Assembly: GCF_014645835.1 (NCBI RefSeq)
Contig: NZ_BMMM01000033.1
Location: 17,050-81,049, forward strand
Direction of reading: 5' to 3'
Length of the DNA: 64,000 bases
From: Streptomyces albiflavescens
GTDB taxonomy: Bacteria > Actinomycetota > Actinomycetes > Streptomycetales > Streptomycetaceae
In this document: one piece after another, positions 1 to 9,627 of the stretch
Layout: every line of letters begins with the position of its first letter
How positions within the stretch are numbered: position 1 is the first letter of the stretch
The notes under the pieces: model-generated
Databases searched by the model: none
What the model was told of the DNA's origin: nothing
The model's input: only the letters and a program-made list of their open reading frames with translations
Made by a program: the position numbers and the translations under genes

Positions 1-1
1 G

Positions 2-1177
2 CGCCAGATCATCGCCGAATCGCCCACCTCCCGGCAGGAGTTGGCGGCAGCGACCGGGCTCAGTCTGGCCACGGTCGCCACGCTCGTCGGTGAGCTGCTC
101 GACCTGAGGATGCTGACCGAGGTCGGCTTCGAGGACTCCGCGGGTGGCCGCCCGCGGGGCCTCGTCGCCGTCAACGCGTCGGGAGGCGCGTTGATCGGCG
201 TCGACATCGCGGAGACCTATGTACGCGTCGAGCTGTTCGACCTGGCGCTGAACGTGCTGGCCCGCGCCGACGAGGACATGCGCCCCGGCGAGAGCCGACC
301 GGAGCAGGTCGTCGGGCATGTCGCGGCGGCCGTCGGTTCGGTGGTCGCGCAGGCCGGTGTCGAAGGTGCGCGCGTCCTCGGCGTAGGCGTCAGTGTGCCC
401 GGCCAGGTGGACCGCGAGGGCGGGATCTGCGAGTACGCCCCGAACTGGGACTGGCACCAAGTGCCGCTGCTCGACCTGCTCGCCGAGCACATCGCCTACC
501 CCCTCTACCTCGACAATCCGCTGCGCGCCTGTGCGGTCGCCGAGCTCTGGTTCGGCGCGGCCCGCGGACGCGGGGACGCCGTGGTCGTCAATCTCGGCAC
601 GGGAGTCGGCGCCGGGCTCGCCCTCGGCGGGGGTCTGCACCGCGGGGTCAGCAACAGCGCCGGCGAGTGGGGCCACACGACGCTGGTGCTGGACGGGCGG
701 CTGTGCCACTGCGGCAATCACGGCTGCGTGGAGACGTATGTGGGCGCGCCCGGAATCATGTTGAATCTGCGGGAGTTGAGCCCCCGCAGCGTGCTGTTGC
801 ACCCCGAGGATCAGACCGCCACGATCAACGCGCTCGCCCAGGGCGTCGCCGCGCAGGATCCGGTGGCACTCAAAGTCGTCCGGGACACCGCCCGTTACCT
901 CGGTGCCGGGATCTCCGACCTGGTGAACCTTCTCAACCCCGAGGTGGTCGTGCTCAGCAGCTGGGTCGCGGCCGCGCTCGGCGAACCGCTGCTGAACGAG
1001 GTCCGCGAGGCCGTCGCCCGGCACGCGCTGAAGCGGCCGTTCACGGCCACCGAGATCGTCCTCTCCCCCATCCCGACCGATCCGGTCTGCCTCGGAGCCG
1101 CGACGTTCGCCCTGGAAGGGGCACTCCAGTCGGTCGGCCAGCGGCCCGCGAAGCGCAACGCCGCTTCCAAGCAGTAA
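2..1177 (+). CDS. ROK-family transcriptional regulator, 5' end cut by window
   Basis: The frame is open from base 2, so the first codons lie outside the window; the TTG at 41 is not a credible start because the visible N-terminus already holds the second half of a helix-turn-helix (SRQELAAATGLSLATVATLV). The rest is a ROK fold with the zinc motif GH-X9-CHCGNHGCVE near 670-733. The sugar-kinase signature NDANAAALAE appears as DNPLRACAVAE, so the catalytic Asp position is Pro, which argues against kinase activity and for a sugar-sensing regulator. It precedes a sugar importer and beta-galactosidase operon on the same strand and is the obvious candidate to control it; that link is inference. Confidence 0.9.
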   Translation, partial: RQIIAESPTSRQELAAATGLSLATVATLVGELLDLRMLTEVGFEDSAGGRPRGLVAVNASGGALIGVDIAETYVRVELFDLALNVLARADEDMRPGESRPEQVVGHVAAAVGSVVAQAGVEGARVLGVGVSVPGQVDREGGICEYAPNWDWHQVPLLDLLAEHIAYPLYLDNPLRACAVAELWFGAARGRGDAVVVNLGTGVGAGLALGGGLHRGVSNSAGEWGHTTLVLDGRLCHCGNHGCVETYVGAPGIMLNLRELSPRSVLLHPEDQTATINALAQGVAAQDPVALKVVRDTARYLGAGISDLVNLLNPEVVVLSSWVAAALGEPLLNEVREAVARHALKRPFTATEIVLSPIPTDPVCLGAATFALEGALQSVGQRPAKRNAASKQ

Positions 1178-1291
1178 CGCATCAAGAGGAGTTGAGCGGT
1201 GCGGAACCGCTGACGCGGCGAGCCAGGGCTCCGTCACGTCCGGTATCCCGAACACCACGCAACGCTTCGAACAGACTTCGTCCAACCCCTT

Positions 1292-1311
1292 GCCGAAGGC
1301 TTAGCCGAAGG
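1292..1311. promoter_or_regulatory. Direct repeat upstream of sugar operon
   Basis: GCCGAAGG occurs at 1292 and again at 1304, spaced 12 bp, inside the 196-bp gap between the ROK gene and the binding-protein gene. The position suits an operator for the ROK regulator. No clear -35/-10 pair was recognised here. Confidence 0.3.
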
Positions 1312-1373
1312 TTAACGTCCCGCACCGCACAGCGAATTCGAGCCGCAGCCGTACTCGAGACAAGGACGTCACC

Positions 1374-2636
1374 ATGTCGGCAATGAGCAGCAACTGGGAC
1401 CGTCGATCAGTACTCCGGGCCGCCGCCGGCCTCTCCGCCGCCGGCGCGCTGGCCGCGTGCGGCAGCAACAACGGGCGTTCCGGCGGCGGAAGTTCGGGCA
1501 AGAGCCTGGTGCAGTACTTCCACGCCTACGGCGAGGCGGGCACGGAGCAGGCCATCAAGAAGTACGCGAAGGCCTACGACAAGGCCGCCGTGACCACGCA
1601 GTGGATCACCGGCTCCGACTTCGAGAGCAAGCTGTTCGCGACGCTGCTCACCAAGAACGCGCCCGACCTCTTCGAGTTCCACCCGCAGATCCAACTCGTC
1701 AAGAGCGGCCAGGTGGCGGACCTGACGGACATCATCGACCCGGTCAAGGACGACTTCAATCCGGCCGACATCACGTCGCACACGGTCGACGGGAAGATAT
1801 ACGGCGTCCGGATGATCGACGACCCGCAGTTCTTCTTCTACCGCCCCTCGCTGCTGGAGAAGGCCGGAGTCAAGGTGCCGACCACGCTCGACGAGCTGAT
1901 CGAAGCGGCGGCCAAGCTCACCACGGGCAAGGTCAAGGGCCTGTTCCTCGGCAACGACCTGCACGCCGTCATCAACCCGATGATCTGGTCGGCCGGCGCC
2001 GACACCCTCGACGAGAAGAACCAGATCGCCTACCACACGGACGGCGTCATCGAGGGCATCAAGAAGATGCGCAAGCTGTTCACCAGCGGCGACCTGCTCC
2101 TCGACGCCCCCGCGGACTACTGGGACCCCTCCGCGCTCAACCAGGGGCTGTGTGCCATGCAGTTCTGCGGCATGTGGGCGATGCCGCAGTTCCAGCAGAC
2201 GCTCGGCGACGACATCGGGGTCTTCCCCTTCCCGAAGGTCACGGACGCCGGAAAGCCCTCGGTCTACAACGGCGGCTGGTCGATGTTCGTCAACGCCAAG
2301 GGCAAGAACGTCGACCTGGCCAAGGAGTACGTGAAGTGGCTGTGGATCGATCAGAAGAAGTACCAGGAGGACTGGGCCACCTCGTACGGCTTCCACATCC
2401 CGCCCCGCACCTCCATCGCCCAGTCCGCCACCAAGCTGAAGTCGGGTCTGCCCGCCGAGGGCGTCAAGCTCTTCAACGAGTACGGCCACTTCGACAACAT
2501 CGGTTGGACCCAGGCCATGATCACCGCCCTTGAGGACGTCTTCGCCGACTCCGTCCGCAAGGGCGGGGACCCGGGGGCCGCTCTCGACAAGGCCGACAAG
2601 ACGGTCGACCGCGAGCTCAAGAAGCTCTTCGGATAG
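1374..2636 (+). CDS. Sugar ABC transporter substrate-binding lipoprotein
   Basis: A 420-aa family 1 extracellular solute-binding protein. The N-terminus has twin arginines (R10-R11, DRRSVLR), a hydrophobic stretch and a lipobox LAAC ending at Cys29, so it is a lipoprotein probably exported by Tat and anchored on the outer membrane face. AAGGA lies eight bases before the ATG at 1374; the ATG at 1383 is the weaker choice. Two MalF/MalG-like permeases follow at 2657 and 3619, and a GH2 beta-galactosidase after them. The substrate is therefore predicted to be a beta-galactoside or related oligosaccharide. No ATPase subunit is encoded here; in Streptomyces such importers often share MsiK, which is inference. 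Confidence 0.93.
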   Translation: MSAMSSNWDRRSVLRAAAGLSAAGALAACGSNNGRSGGGSSGKSLVQYFHAYGEAGTEQAIKKYAKAYDKAAVTTQWITGSDFESKLFATLLTKNAPDLFEFHPQIQLVKSGQVADLTDIIDPVKDDFNPADITSHTVDGKIYGVRMIDDPQFFFYRPSLLEKAGVKVPTTLDELIEAAAKLTTGKVKGLFLGNDLHAVINPMIWSAGADTLDEKNQIAYHTDGVIEGIKKMRKLFTSGDLLLDAPADYWDPSALNQGLCAMQFCGMWAMPQFQQTLGDDIGVFPFPKVTDAGKPSVYNGGWSMFVNAKGKNVDLAKEYVKWLWIDQKKYQEDWATSYGFHIPPRTSIAQSATKLKSGLPAEGVKLFNEYGHFDNIGWTQAMITALEDVFADSVRKGGDPGAALDKADKTVDRELKKLFG

Positions 2637-2656
2637 ACCGCCGGACGGACCGAGAC

Positions 2657-3622
2657 ATGTCGACGACCACGACACGCGACCTCGCGCGCCCCGCCCCGGC
2701 CAAAGCCTCCAAGGCCCGGCCGCGGCGGGGTCTGCGGGGCAGCAGCACCTTCAACTTCTGGCTCTTCACCAGCCCGTTCCTCATCGGCCTGGTGATCTTC
2801 GTCTACGTCCCCATCGGCTGGAGCATCTGGCTCAGCTTCTTCGAGGCGCGCTTCACCGTCACACCGGACAAGTTCGTCGGGTTCGACAACTACCGGTTCA
2901 TGCTGGACAACAATGACTTCGTCGGATCCCTCGGCACCTTCACCGTCTTCGCCGCGTTCATCGTGCCGACGACGTGGGCCCTTTCACTGGGCCTGGCGAT
3001 GCTGGTGAACCGGCTGCGCTTCCTGCGCGCCTTCTTCCGCTCGGTCTTCTTCCTGCCGACCGCGTGCAGCTATGTCGCCGCCTCGCTGATCTGGAAGATG
3101 TCCCTCTTCAACGGCGTCCGCTTCGGCCTGGCGAACACCGTCCTCGGCTGGTTCGGCGTGGAGAACATCGCCTGGCTCGCCAACCCCGACCCGCCGTGGT
3201 ACTGGCTGGTCATCCTCACCGCGCGCCTGTGGCTGCAGTCCGGCTTCTACATGATCCTGTTCCTGGCCGCGTTGCAGAACATCCCTCAGGAGCTCTACGA
3301 GGCCGCCGCGATCGATGGCGCCAAGCCGGGCTGGCAGACCTTCCGCCACATCACGCTCCCCCAGTTGAGGGCGACCTCGACGGCCGTGATCCTGCTGCTG
3401 CTCGTGGCCGCCTACCAGGCCTTCGACGAGTTCTTCAACCTCCTGTCGAAGACCACCTGGGGCCGCCCGCCGCTCGTCGAGCTGTACTACACCGCCCTGG
3501 GCCAGAACCAGGACTACGGCGCGGGCAGCGCGGGCGCGGTCATGCTGACCCTGCTGATCGTCGTCGTGACGCTGTTCCAGGGCAGGATCATGGGCTTCGG
3601 AAGGGGTGACGAGTCCAAGTGA
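2657..3622 (+). CDS. Carbohydrate ABC transporter permease (MalF type)
   Basis: A 321-aa binding-protein-dependent permease with a cytoplasmic Arg/Lys-rich N-terminus, six apparent membrane helices and the EAA loop EAAAIDGAKPGWQTFRHITLP near residues 214-235, which contacts the ATPase. It starts 20 bp after the binding-protein gene and its stop overlaps the GTG of the next permease by four bases, so the two are translationally coupled. Confidence 0.94.
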   Translation: MSTTTTRDLARPAPAKASKARPRRGLRGSSTFNFWLFTSPFLIGLVIFVYVPIGWSIWLSFFEARFTVTPDKFVGFDNYRFMLDNNDFVGSLGTFTVFAAFIVPTTWALSLGLAMLVNRLRFLRAFFRSVFFLPTACSYVAASLIWKMSLFNGVRFGLANTVLGWFGVENIAWLANPDPPWYWLVILTARLWLQSGFYMILFLAALQNIPQELYEAAAIDGAKPGWQTFRHITLPQLRATSTAVILLLLVAAYQAFDEFFNLLSKTTWGRPPLVELYYTALGQNQDYGAGSAGAVMLTLLIVVVTLFQGRIMGFGRGDESK

Positions 3623-4512
3623 CCACGACCGTACCCGAGGTGAGCAAGACCGGGACGTCTCCCACGGGGCCGCGCCGCTCCAGGCGCGGCGGCGTGATGA
3701 GCTCCACCGGCCTGTACATCGGCACCGGTATCGCCGGCGTCCTCTTCCTGATCCCCTTCTATCTGCTGGTCCGCAACGCCCTCTCCACCGACCCCGACAT
3801 CACCGGAGAGAACTGGAAGTTCTTCCCCACGAACATCCAGTGGGGCAACATCACCGAGCCGTTCCGCGACACGACGGTCGACTTCGGCCAGTCGATGGTG
3901 AACTCGCTGGTCGTCGGCACCCTGCACACCGTCGGCACCCTGCTGGTGTGCTCGCTGGCCGGCTACGGCCTGGCCCGCATCCCCTACAGACACGCCAACA
4001 AGATCTTCTACGCCGTCCTGTTCACCCTGATGGTGCCGGCCGCCGTCACCTTCGTCCCGAGCTTCGTGCTGGTCTCCTCCCTCGGCTGGGTGGACAGCTA
4101 CCGAGGTCTCATCATTCCGGGCCTCTTCAGTGGTTTCACCTGCTTCCTCTTCCGGCAGTACTTCCTGGGGTTCCCGAGGGAGCTGGAGGAGGCGGCACGC
4201 GTGGACGGGCTCGGCTACTGGGGCGCGTACTGGCGAGTCGTCGTACCCAACTCACTGAACTTCTTCGCCGCGATCGCGACGATCACGTTCATCAACGGCT
4301 GGAACGCCTTCCTGTGGCCGCTGGTCATCGGCCAGGACCCGAGCGCGTGGACCGTACAGGTCGCGCTCTCCTCGTACATGACCAACCAGACCGTCAACTA
4401 CCACCTGATCTTCATGGCGACCGCCATTTCCATCCTGCCCCTGTTGTTCGTGTTCCTCTTCCTCCAGCGCTGGCTGGTGCAGGGGATCGCGCAGACCGGC
4501 ATCAAGGGCTGA
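3619..4512 (+). CDS. Carbohydrate ABC transporter permease (MalG type)
   Basis: A 297-aa second permease of the importer, starting with GTG inside the TGA of the preceding gene. Six hydrophobic segments are visible and the EAA loop EEAARVDGLGYWGAYWRVVVP begins near residue 190. It pairs with the MalF-type subunit to form the membrane channel. The downstream beta-galactosidase begins 12 bp after its stop, indicating one transcript. Confidence 0.94.
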   Translation: MTTTVPEVSKTGTSPTGPRRSRRGGVMSSTGLYIGTGIAGVLFLIPFYLLVRNALSTDPDITGENWKFFPTNIQWGNITEPFRDTTVDFGQSMVNSLVVGTLHTVGTLLVCSLAGYGLARIPYRHANKIFYAVLFTLMVPAAVTFVPSFVLVSSLGWVDSYRGLIIPGLFSGFTCFLFRQYFLGFPRELEEAARVDGLGYWGAYWRVVVPNSLNFFAAIATITFINGWNAFLWPLVIGQDPSAWTVQVALSSYMTNQTVNYHLIFMATAISILPLLFVFLFLQRWLVQGIAQTGIKG

Positions 4513-4524
4513 GCTAGGAGACCG

Positions 4525-7392
4525 ATGTCTTTCCGCACCACCACTTCCATCGATTACGTCGAGAACGTCTCGCCCGGCAGCGGCGCGCTGCCGCCGCGGG
4601 CCTGGTATGCGTCCTCAGACAGCACGTCGTTGTCCTTGAACGGCAATTGGTGCTTTCGGCTGTCGGCCACGGCCGACGCCGAGGACGACTCGTTCGCCGA
4701 GGAGGGCTACGACGCCGGGGACTGGGCGGAAGTCTCGGTTCCCGGGCACTGGGTGCTCCAGGGCCACGGTGCGCCGATCTACACCAACCACCTCTACCCG
4801 TTCCCGGTCGACCCGCCGCGCGTGCCGACCGAGAACCCGACCGGAGATCATCTGCGGTTCTTCGACCTGCCGTCCGACTGGCCCTCGGACGGCGGTGTCG
4901 TCCTGCGCTTCGACGGGGTCGAGTCGTGCGCCCGCGTCTGGCTCAACGGCACGGACATCGGCGAGTTCAAGGGCTCCCGGCTGCCGCACGAGTTCGCGGT
5001 CGGGCACCTGCTCAAGCCGAGCGGCAACGTGCTCGCCGTCCGTGTCCACCAGTGGTCGGCGGGCTCGTACCTGGAGGACCAGGACCAGTGGTGGCTGCCG
5101 GGCATCTTCCGTGACGTGACGCTGCTGCACCGCCCGGCGGGCGGCGTCCTCGACTTCTTCGTGCACGCGTCGTACGACCACGTCACCGGTGAGGGCACCC
5201 TGCGCGTCGACTCCGACGTCGACGGCCGAGTGACCCTGCCGGCCCTGGACATCGATGTCGCCACCGGCGAGACGGCAACCGTCGCGGTCCGGCCGTGGAC
5301 GGCCGAAGTCCCCCATCTGTACGACGGTGTGCTGGCCACGGAGGGCGAACGCGTGCCGCTCCGTATCGGCTTCCGCACGGTCGAGCTGGCCGACGGCCTG
5401 ATCAAGGTCAATGGCAAGGCGGTCCTCTTCAAGGGCGTCAACCGTCACGAGTGGCATCCGGAGAAGGGCCGCGCCCTCGACCTGGAGACCATGCGCGAGG
5501 ACGTGCTGCTGATGAAGCGGCACAACATCAACGCGGTCCGCACCTCCCACTACCCGCCGCATCCGGCCTTTCTGGACCTGTGCGACGAGTACGGCCTGTG
5601 GGTCATCGACGAGTGCGACCTGGAGACCCATGGCTTCACCGAACAGGCCTGGCGCGACAACCCCGTCGACAACGAGCGCTGGACCCCTGCGCTGCTCGAC
5701 CGCGCCGCCCGTATGGTCGAGCGCGACAAGAACCACCCGTCCGTCGTCATCTGGTCTCTCGGCAACGAGGCCGGCACCGGGCGCGGGCTCACCGCCATGG
5801 CCGAGTGGATCCGCGGCCGGGACGGTTCACGGCTGATCCACTACGAGGGTGACATCAACTGCCGTGACACGGACATGTATGCGCGGATGTACGCGGACCA
5901 CGCCGAGGTCGAGCGGATCGGCCGCGGTCTGGACGGCGGCTCACTGAAGCGGCGTCACCTTCCTTTCATTCTCTGCGAGTACGGGCACGCCATGGGCAAC
6001 GGCCCCGGCGGCATCGCCGACTACCAGCGCCTCTTCGAGTCCTACGACCGTATCCAGGGCGGTTTCATCTGGGAGTGGATCGACCACGGCATCAAGGACG
6101 AACGGTACGGATTCGCGTACGGCGGCGACTTCGGCGAGGAGCTGCACGACGGGAACTTCGTCTGCGACGGGCTGCTCTTCCCGGACCGGACGCCGTCGCC
6201 GGGGCTCGTCGAGTACAAGAAGGTGATCGAACCGGTTCGCATGGCCGGTGAGGGCGCGGACGGGACTGTGCGCGTGACGAACGCGTACGACTTCGCGGAT
6301 CTCTCGGCGCTCGCCTTCGAGTGGTCGTACCAGGTCGACGGCGAGACGGTCGAGACGGGCGCGCTGACGGTGCCCGCGCTCGGCCCTGGTGAGTCGGCCG
6401 AGGTGAAGCTGCCGACACCGCCCGCCGACGCGCACGGGGCCGAGACACAGTGGACGGTACGGGCGGTGCTCGCCGCCGGGACGGCGTGGGCGCCGCAGGG
6501 CCACGAGGTCGCCTGGACCCAAATCCCGGTCGATGAACGGCCCTTGGCCCGCATGGTCCAGTCCGACGGGCCCGTGCTCGGCGGACGGCGCATCACCCTC
6601 GGCCCGGCCTCCTTCGACGCCCGCACGGGTGCGCTGAACACGATCGGCGGGGTCGACGTCACCGGTCCGCGCCTGGACGTGTGGCGGGCGCCGACCGACA
6701 ACGACAACGGTGCGCACTGGCAGCCGGACGAGCGCTACGGCCTGCTCTGGCGCAAGCTGGGCCTGCACCGGATGCGACACCGGCTGAACGCGGTGGAGTT
6801 GGGCGACGACGCCCTGACCGTACGCACCCGGGTGGCGCCCGCCGCCTGGGAGGTGGGCCTGCGCACGGTGTACCGGTGGACGTCCGACGGGACGCGGCTG
6901 CGGCTGACGGTGTCCGTGGCGCCCGAGGGCGACTGGACGCTGCCGTTGCCACGGCTCGGGATCCGCCTGGGGCTCTCGGGCTCGGCGGACCGGGTGAAGT
7001 GGTTCGGAGGTGGCCCCGGTGAGGGGTATCCGGACACCAAGTCCGCGTCCAGAGTGGCGCGCTGGGACTCGACGGTCGACGCGTTGCAGACGCCGTATGT
7101 GCGTCCGCAGGAGAACGGCGCCCGTGCCGATGTCCGCTGGGCGGAGATCGGTGGTCTGCGCGTCGAGGGTGATCCGTCCTTCTGGTTCACCGCACGTCGC
7201 TGGACGACCGAGCAGCTCGACGCCGCCGAGCATCTGACGGACCTGGCGCCCGGCGACACGGTCTGGGTCAACCTCGACCACGGGCAGCAGGGCATCGGCT
7301 CGCAGTCGTGCGGTCCCGGCGCGCTGCCGCAGTACCAACTGCGGGCCGCTCCCGCGGAGTTCTCCTTCGTCTTCTCGGAGATCCATGGCTGA
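4525..7392 (+). CDS. Glycoside hydrolase family 2 beta-galactosidase (LacZ-like)
   Basis: A 955-aa protein, slightly shorter than E. coli LacZ (1023 aa), with the same order: N-terminal jelly roll, immunoglobulin-like domains, TIM barrel and C-terminal small-chain beta-sandwich. The acid/base Glu415 sits in SLGNEAGTG and the nucleophile Glu485 in CEYGHAMGN. No signal peptide, so it acts in the cytoplasm on imported galactosides. AGGAG precedes the ATG. It follows the importer directly and overlaps the MFS gene by eight bases, so uptake and hydrolysis are co-expressed. Confidence 0.95.
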   Translation: MSFRTTTSIDYVENVSPGSGALPPRAWYASSDSTSLSLNGNWCFRLSATADAEDDSFAEEGYDAGDWAEVSVPGHWVLQGHGAPIYTNHLYPFPVDPPRVPTENPTGDHLRFFDLPSDWPSDGGVVLRFDGVESCARVWLNGTDIGEFKGSRLPHEFAVGHLLKPSGNVLAVRVHQWSAGSYLEDQDQWWLPGIFRDVTLLHRPAGGVLDFFVHASYDHVTGEGTLRVDSDVDGRVTLPALDIDVATGETATVAVRPWTAEVPHLYDGVLATEGERVPLRIGFRTVELADGLIKVNGKAVLFKGVNRHEWHPEKGRALDLETMREDVLLMKRHNINAVRTSHYPPHPAFLDLCDEYGLWVIDECDLETHGFTEQAWRDNPVDNERWTPALLDRAARMVERDKNHPSVVIWSLGNEAGTGRGLTAMAEWIRGRDGSRLIHYEGDINCRDTDMYARMYADHAEVERIGRGLDGGSLKRRHLPFILCEYGHAMGNGPGGIADYQRLFESYDRIQGGFIWEWIDHGIKDERYGFAYGGDFGEELHDGNFVCDGLLFPDRTPSPGLVEYKKVIEPVRMAGEGADGTVRVTNAYDFADLSALAFEWSYQVDGETVETGALTVPALGPGESAEVKLPTPPADAHGAETQWTVRAVLAAGTAWAPQGHEVAWTQIPVDERPLARMVQSDGPVLGGRRITLGPASFDARTGALNTIGGVDVTGPRLDVWRAPTDNDNGAHWQPDERYGLLWRKLGLHRMRHRLNAVELGDDALTVRTRVAPAAWEVGLRTVYRWTSDGTRLRLTVSVAPEGDWTLPLPRLGIRLGLSGSADRVKWFGGGPGEGYPDTKSASRVARWDSTVDALQTPYVRPQENGARADVRWAEIGGLRVEGDPSFWFTARRWTTEQLDAAEHLTDLAPGDTVWVNLDHGQQGIGSQSCGPGALPQYQLRAAPAEFSFVFSEIHG

Positions 7393-8572
7393 CACTCTCA
7401 CGCGGACTGCGGCCGGCCGGCTCTTCAGCCGTCCGGCCGCGGTCGCGTCCTGCGTCGCGTTCGTCCTCATCGGCATGCTTCAGGCGCTCTACGGTCCCGC
7501 GGTGCCGGGCCTGCGCGAGGAGTTCGGCCTGTCTCCTTCCGCAGCCGGGCTCGGCCTGAGTCTGCACTTCACGGGAGGGGTCGCGGGCGTCCTGGCCTTC
7601 AACGCGATCCACTCCAGGATCAGCAACAGAGCGCTGCTGGCGGCGAGTTACGCGCTGATGGCGGTGGGTGGCGCGGGCTTCGCCTGGGCGCCGAACTGGC
7701 CCTCGGCCCTCGCCGCCGCCTTCCTCGGCGGCCTCGGCTTCGGCGGTATCGACTACGGCCTCAATCAGCTCTTCGCGGTCGGCTTCGGCGACCGTTCGAC
7801 GGCGATGCTGAACGTGCTGAACGCGCACTTCGGCATCGGTGCGGTGCTCGGTCCCGCGCTCATCGCGTGGGTGGGTCCCGATGACTACGGGTACGCCTTC
7901 GGGGCGTGTGCCGTGCTGGCGGCGGCACTGATCCTGTGCACGGGCGGGGTGCGCAGCGAGGCGCCCGCCACGTCCGAGGCAGCCGAGAAACCCGCCGCCG
8001 GCGGCCTGCTCTCCCGCGTGCTGATGGGCTTCCTCGCCCTGTACATCCTGAATGTCGCCGTCGAGGCGGGCATCGGCGGCTGGGAGCCCACCCACCTGGA
8101 GACCGTCGGCTACAGCGCCACGGTCGCCGCCTCCGCCACCTCGGTGTACTGGCTGATGATGACGGCGGGCCGTTTCCTCGTCGTCCCGATCACGCTCCGG
8201 TACGCGCCCGAGCGCATCCTCGCGGTCTGCGCGGCCGGGATGACGGCGTGCCTGCTGCTGGCGCTGATACCGGATGTGGCGCCGGTGGCGTACGCCGGTG
8301 TGGGCCTGTTCATCGCACCGGTGTTCCCGACCGGTCTGCCCTGGCTGAACCAGGCACTGCCGGGGGCCAAGCGGGCGGGTGCCTGGGTGATCGCCGCGTC
8401 GATGATCGGCGGAGTGGCGGCGCCACCGCTCCTCGGCGTGGGCATCGAGGCGTCCGGGATTCACGCGGTGCCCTGGCTGTTGACCGTGTTGTCAGGCGCG
8501 TCGCTGCTGGCGACGGTCTGGCTGATGCGGCTGACGCAACTGACGCGGCTGACGGGGGAGCGTGCGGCATGA
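7385..8572 (+). CDS. Major facilitator superfamily transporter
   Basis: A 395-aa integral membrane protein with about twelve hydrophobic helices and a central loop rich in Ala/Glu near residues 195-210. The overall pattern resembles the fucose-permease side of MFS. GGAG lies just upstream and the start overlaps the beta-galactosidase stop by eight bases, so it belongs to the operon. It could import a monosaccharide or export a hydrolysis product; the sequence does not decide this. Confidence 0.88.
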   Translation: MADTLTRTAAGRLFSRPAAVASCVAFVLIGMLQALYGPAVPGLREEFGLSPSAAGLGLSLHFTGGVAGVLAFNAIHSRISNRALLAASYALMAVGGAGFAWAPNWPSALAAAFLGGLGFGGIDYGLNQLFAVGFGDRSTAMLNVLNAHFGIGAVLGPALIAWVGPDDYGYAFGACAVLAAALILCTGGVRSEAPATSEAAEKPAAGGLLSRVLMGFLALYILNVAVEAGIGGWEPTHLETVGYSATVAASATSVYWLMMTAGRFLVVPITLRYAPERILAVCAAGMTACLLLALIPDVAPVAYAGVGLFIAPVFPTGLPWLNQALPGAKRAGAWVIAASMIGGVAAPPLLGVGIEASGIHAVPWLLTVLSGASLLATVWLMRLTQLTRLTGERAA

Positions 8573-9627
8573 AGGGCGTGAACCGAGTCAACAGCTCTGC
8601 CACCGTGAACGGGCGCAGCAGCTCCGCCGGTGTGAACGGCAGCATCCAGGTCCGCGGCCTCTCCCGCACCTTTCACACCACCGTCCGTCGCCCCGGATTC
8701 ACGGGCGCCCTCAAGTCTCTCGTCAGCCCGGAGCGAGTCGCCAAGCAAGCCGTCTCCGACGTCACCTTCGACGTGGCCCCCGGAGAATTGCTCGCCCTGC
8801 TCGGGCCGAACGGCGCGGGCAAGTCCACCACCATCAAGATGCTCACCGGCATCCTCACTCCGACGGCCGGCGAGGCGCGCGTCGCGGGCGTGGTCCCGTA
8901 CGAAGAGCGCGAGCGCAACGCACGCAACATCGGCGCGGTGTTCGGGCAGCGCACACAGCTGTGGTGGGACCTGCCGGTGCGCGAGTCCTTCGCGATCCTG
9001 CGCGACATCTACGAGGTACCGGCGGCTGAACACCGCGCCCGGCTCGGCGAGTTCGACGAGCTGCTGGACCTCTCCTCCTTCTGGGACACCCGCGTACGGC
9101 ACCTCTCCCTGGGCCAGCGGGTGCGCTGCGACCTGGCCGCGGCGCTCCTGCACGATCCGCCGGTGGTGTTCCTCGACGAGCCCACCATCGGCATGGACGT
9201 GGTGGTCAAGGAGCAGGTGCGTGGCTTCCTCAAGCATCAGGTGGAGGAGCGCGGCCGGACGGTGCTGCTGACCACGCACGACATGACGGAGGTCGGGCGC
9301 CTCGCCGAGCGCGTCGTCCTGATCAACCACGGGCGGCTCATCCTCGACGGCACGCTCGACGAGATCCGCCGCACGTTCGGCTCGACCTGGCAGGTGCGGG
9401 CCACGCTCGCGGACCCGCACACCCCGGTCGAACCGCTGCCGGGTATCGCGCTGCTGCGACGCGAGGGCCCGCAGATGGTGTTCGGGCCGGACGGGGAGGA
9501 GGCCCCGACCGTCCACCAGGCGCTGAAGCGGATCATCGAGCGGTACGAGGTGTCCGATGTCGCCCTGGACGAGGCCGACTTGGAGGACGTGATGCGGGCG
9601 GCGTACGTCCAGGCGGGGGCAGTATGA
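8569..9627 (+). CDS. ABC-2 type exporter, ATP-binding subunit
   Basis: A 352-aa ATPase. The start is the ATG in the ATGA overlap with the MFS stop; longer in-frame extensions upstream run through the MFS gene and are rejected. Walker A GPNGAGKST lies at about residues 79-87, the signature LSLGQ at 179 and Walker B VVFLDEP at about 199-205, followed by a THDMTE switch. The first 30 residues are a low-complexity Ser/Asn-rich leader. Closest to DrrA-like ATPases that drive two ABC-2 permeases, which are encoded next. Confidence 0.92.
   Translation: MKGVNRVNSSATVNGRSSSAGVNGSIQVRGLSRTFHTTVRRPGFTGALKSLVSPERVAKQAVSDVTFDVAPGELLALLGPNGAGKSTTIKMLTGILTPTAGEARVAGVVPYEERERNARNIGAVFGQRTQLWWDLPVRESFAILRDIYEVPAAEHRARLGEFDELLDLSSFWDTRVRHLSLGQRVRCDLAAALLHDPPVVFLDEPTIGMDVVVKEQVRGFLKHQVEERGRTVLLTTHDMTEVGRLAERVVLINHGRLILDGTLDEIRRTFGSTWQVRATLADPHTPVEPLPGIALLRREGPQMVFGPDGEEAPTVHQALKRIIERYEVSDVALDEADLEDVMRAAYVQAGAV

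Noticed and set aside
1407..2675. Minus-strand frame opposite the binding-protein gene
   Set aside because: Antisense shadow with Leu/Val/Gly bias and no recognisable motif.
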